Origin: Collinsella sp. UBA6357
Lineage (GTDB): Bacteria > Actinomycetota > Coriobacteriia > Coriobacteriales > Coriobacteriaceae
Direction of reading: 5' to 3'
Assembly: GCA_002437815.1 (NCBI GenBank)
Contig: DJRP01000008.1
Span: forward strand, 1 to 13,217
Length of the DNA: 13,217 nt
Both the position numbers and the translations under genes were made by a program. Below, in pieces: positions 12,730-13,217 of the stretch; position 1 is the first letter of the stretch, and each line of letters opens with the position of its first letter. The notes under the pieces are model-generated. The model ran no database searches and was not told the origin of the DNA. It worked only from the letters and a program-made list of their open reading frames with translations.

Positions 12730-13107
12730 ATGAGCAAGAGCGTCGTGACTTCCGATAACGCACCCGCAGCCATCGGCCCGTATTCTCCGGGAATCAAGAC
12801 CGGCAACATGGTCTTCCTGTCCGGTCAGCTGGGCATCGACCCCGCTACCGGTAAGATGCCCGAGGGCGTCGAGGCCCAGGCCAAGCAGTCCCTTGCCAAC
12901 GTTGAGGCCCTGCTCACCGCTGCCGGCGCCACGTTTGCCGATGTCGTCAAGACCACGGTCTACCTGGCCGATATCGCGGACTTCGCTGCCGTGAACGAGA
13001 TCTACGCCTCCAAGTTCGAGGCTCCGTTCCCCGCGCGCTCCGCTTTCCAGGTCGCGGCGCTTCCCGCGGGCGGTCTCGTCGAGATCGAGGTCGTCGCTGC
13101 CCTCTAA
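12730..13107 (+). CDS. ridA: RidA family reactive intermediate (enamine/imine) deaminase
   Basis: A 125-residue protein of the RidA/YjgF/UK114 family, which hydrolyses reactive 2-aminoacrylate and similar imines made by PLP enzymes, protecting them from damage. The key sites are present: GPYSPG with the conserved Tyr (residue 17 by this start), VFLSGQLGIDPATGKM, the binding arginine in FPARSAFQVAALPAGG, and the terminal VEIEVVA with the acidic residue. Length is standard for the trimeric enzyme. AAAGGAGA at 12717-12724 sets the ATG at 12730; an upstream in-frame extension to 12616 runs through the leader hairpin and is not supported. It is monocistronic, with its own terminator. Confidence 0.95.
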   Translation: MSKSVVTSDNAPAAIGPYSPGIKTGNMVFLSGQLGIDPATGKMPEGVEAQAKQSLANVEALLTAAGATFADVVKTTVYLADIADFAAVNEIYASKFEAPFPARSAFQVAALPAGGLVEIEVVAAL

Positions 13108-13139
13108 GGCGTACCGGCACACACAACAACATGACATGC

Positions 13140-13179
13140 AACGGGCCTGTAGCTCCAAGTTGAGCTGCAGGCCCGTTTT
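13140..13179 (+). terminator. Rho-independent terminator after ridA
   Basis: A stem of 16 pairs, counting one G-T wobble, joins 13140-13155 to 13162-13177 around a 6-nt loop, with AACGGGCCTG and CAGGCCCGTT as its lower part, and runs into TTTT at 13176-13179. It lies 32 nt after the ridA stop. The remaining bases to 13217 show no feature. Confidence 0.92.
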
Positions 13180-13217
13180 CATACGCGGCAAAAAATGGTC
13201 CGTTTTCCCCGGGTGCA

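Overview
The window reads as chromosomal DNA of a fairly GC-rich actinobacterium. Gene content, the strongly biased r-protein codon use, the acidic tail on L16 and the long two-cluster U32 protein point to class Coriobacteriia, probably Collinsella or a relative. This placement is an inference from recognition, not from a search.

Region 1 (1-894): the 3' end of rpsJ (S10) closes with a strong rho-independent terminator. A histidine-phosphatase (phosphoglycerate mutase superfamily) gene follows where rplC would normally be. Region 2 (895-1346) has no gene. It holds a large imperfect inverted repeat with a 36-bp perfect arm and possible flanking target duplications, a promoter-like element and a structured rplC leader. 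Region 3 (1347-7137) is a compact ribosomal-protein cluster: rplC-rplD-rplW-rplB-rpsS-rplV-rpsC-rplP-rpmC-rpsQ-rplN-rplX. Genes are nearly contiguous except for two structured gaps, rplW/rplB and rpsQ/rplN. A 24-bp element upstream of rplC recurs, 20/24 identical and ungapped, upstream of rplB, suggesting matched promoters. The cluster ends with a terminator right after rplX, so the rest of the usual spc genes (rplE onward) is not here.

Region 4 (7138-9252): a second near-perfect long hairpin follows the rplX terminator. A two-gene operon comes next: a Gfo/Idh/MocA-type oxidoreductase and a DeoR-family regulator. It is preceded by tandem 10-bp repeats overlapping a putative promoter and closed by a bidirectional terminator shared with the convergent neighbour. 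Region 5 (9309-12487, minus strand): a U32-family protein (RlhA/UbiU type, DUF3656-like) followed 11 nt later by an RluA-family pseudouridine synthase, plausibly a small RNA-modification operon. Region 6 (12488-13217): a divergent intergenic region with paired AT-rich palindromes and a strong leader hairpin, then ridA and its terminator.

I see no CRISPR array, defence island, toxin-antitoxin pair, prophage, transposase or tRNA/rRNA gene. The unusual content is in the non-coding DNA: two long inverted repeats bracketing the r-protein block, the repeated promoter-like element, structured r-protein leaders, and probable operators near deoR and ridA.
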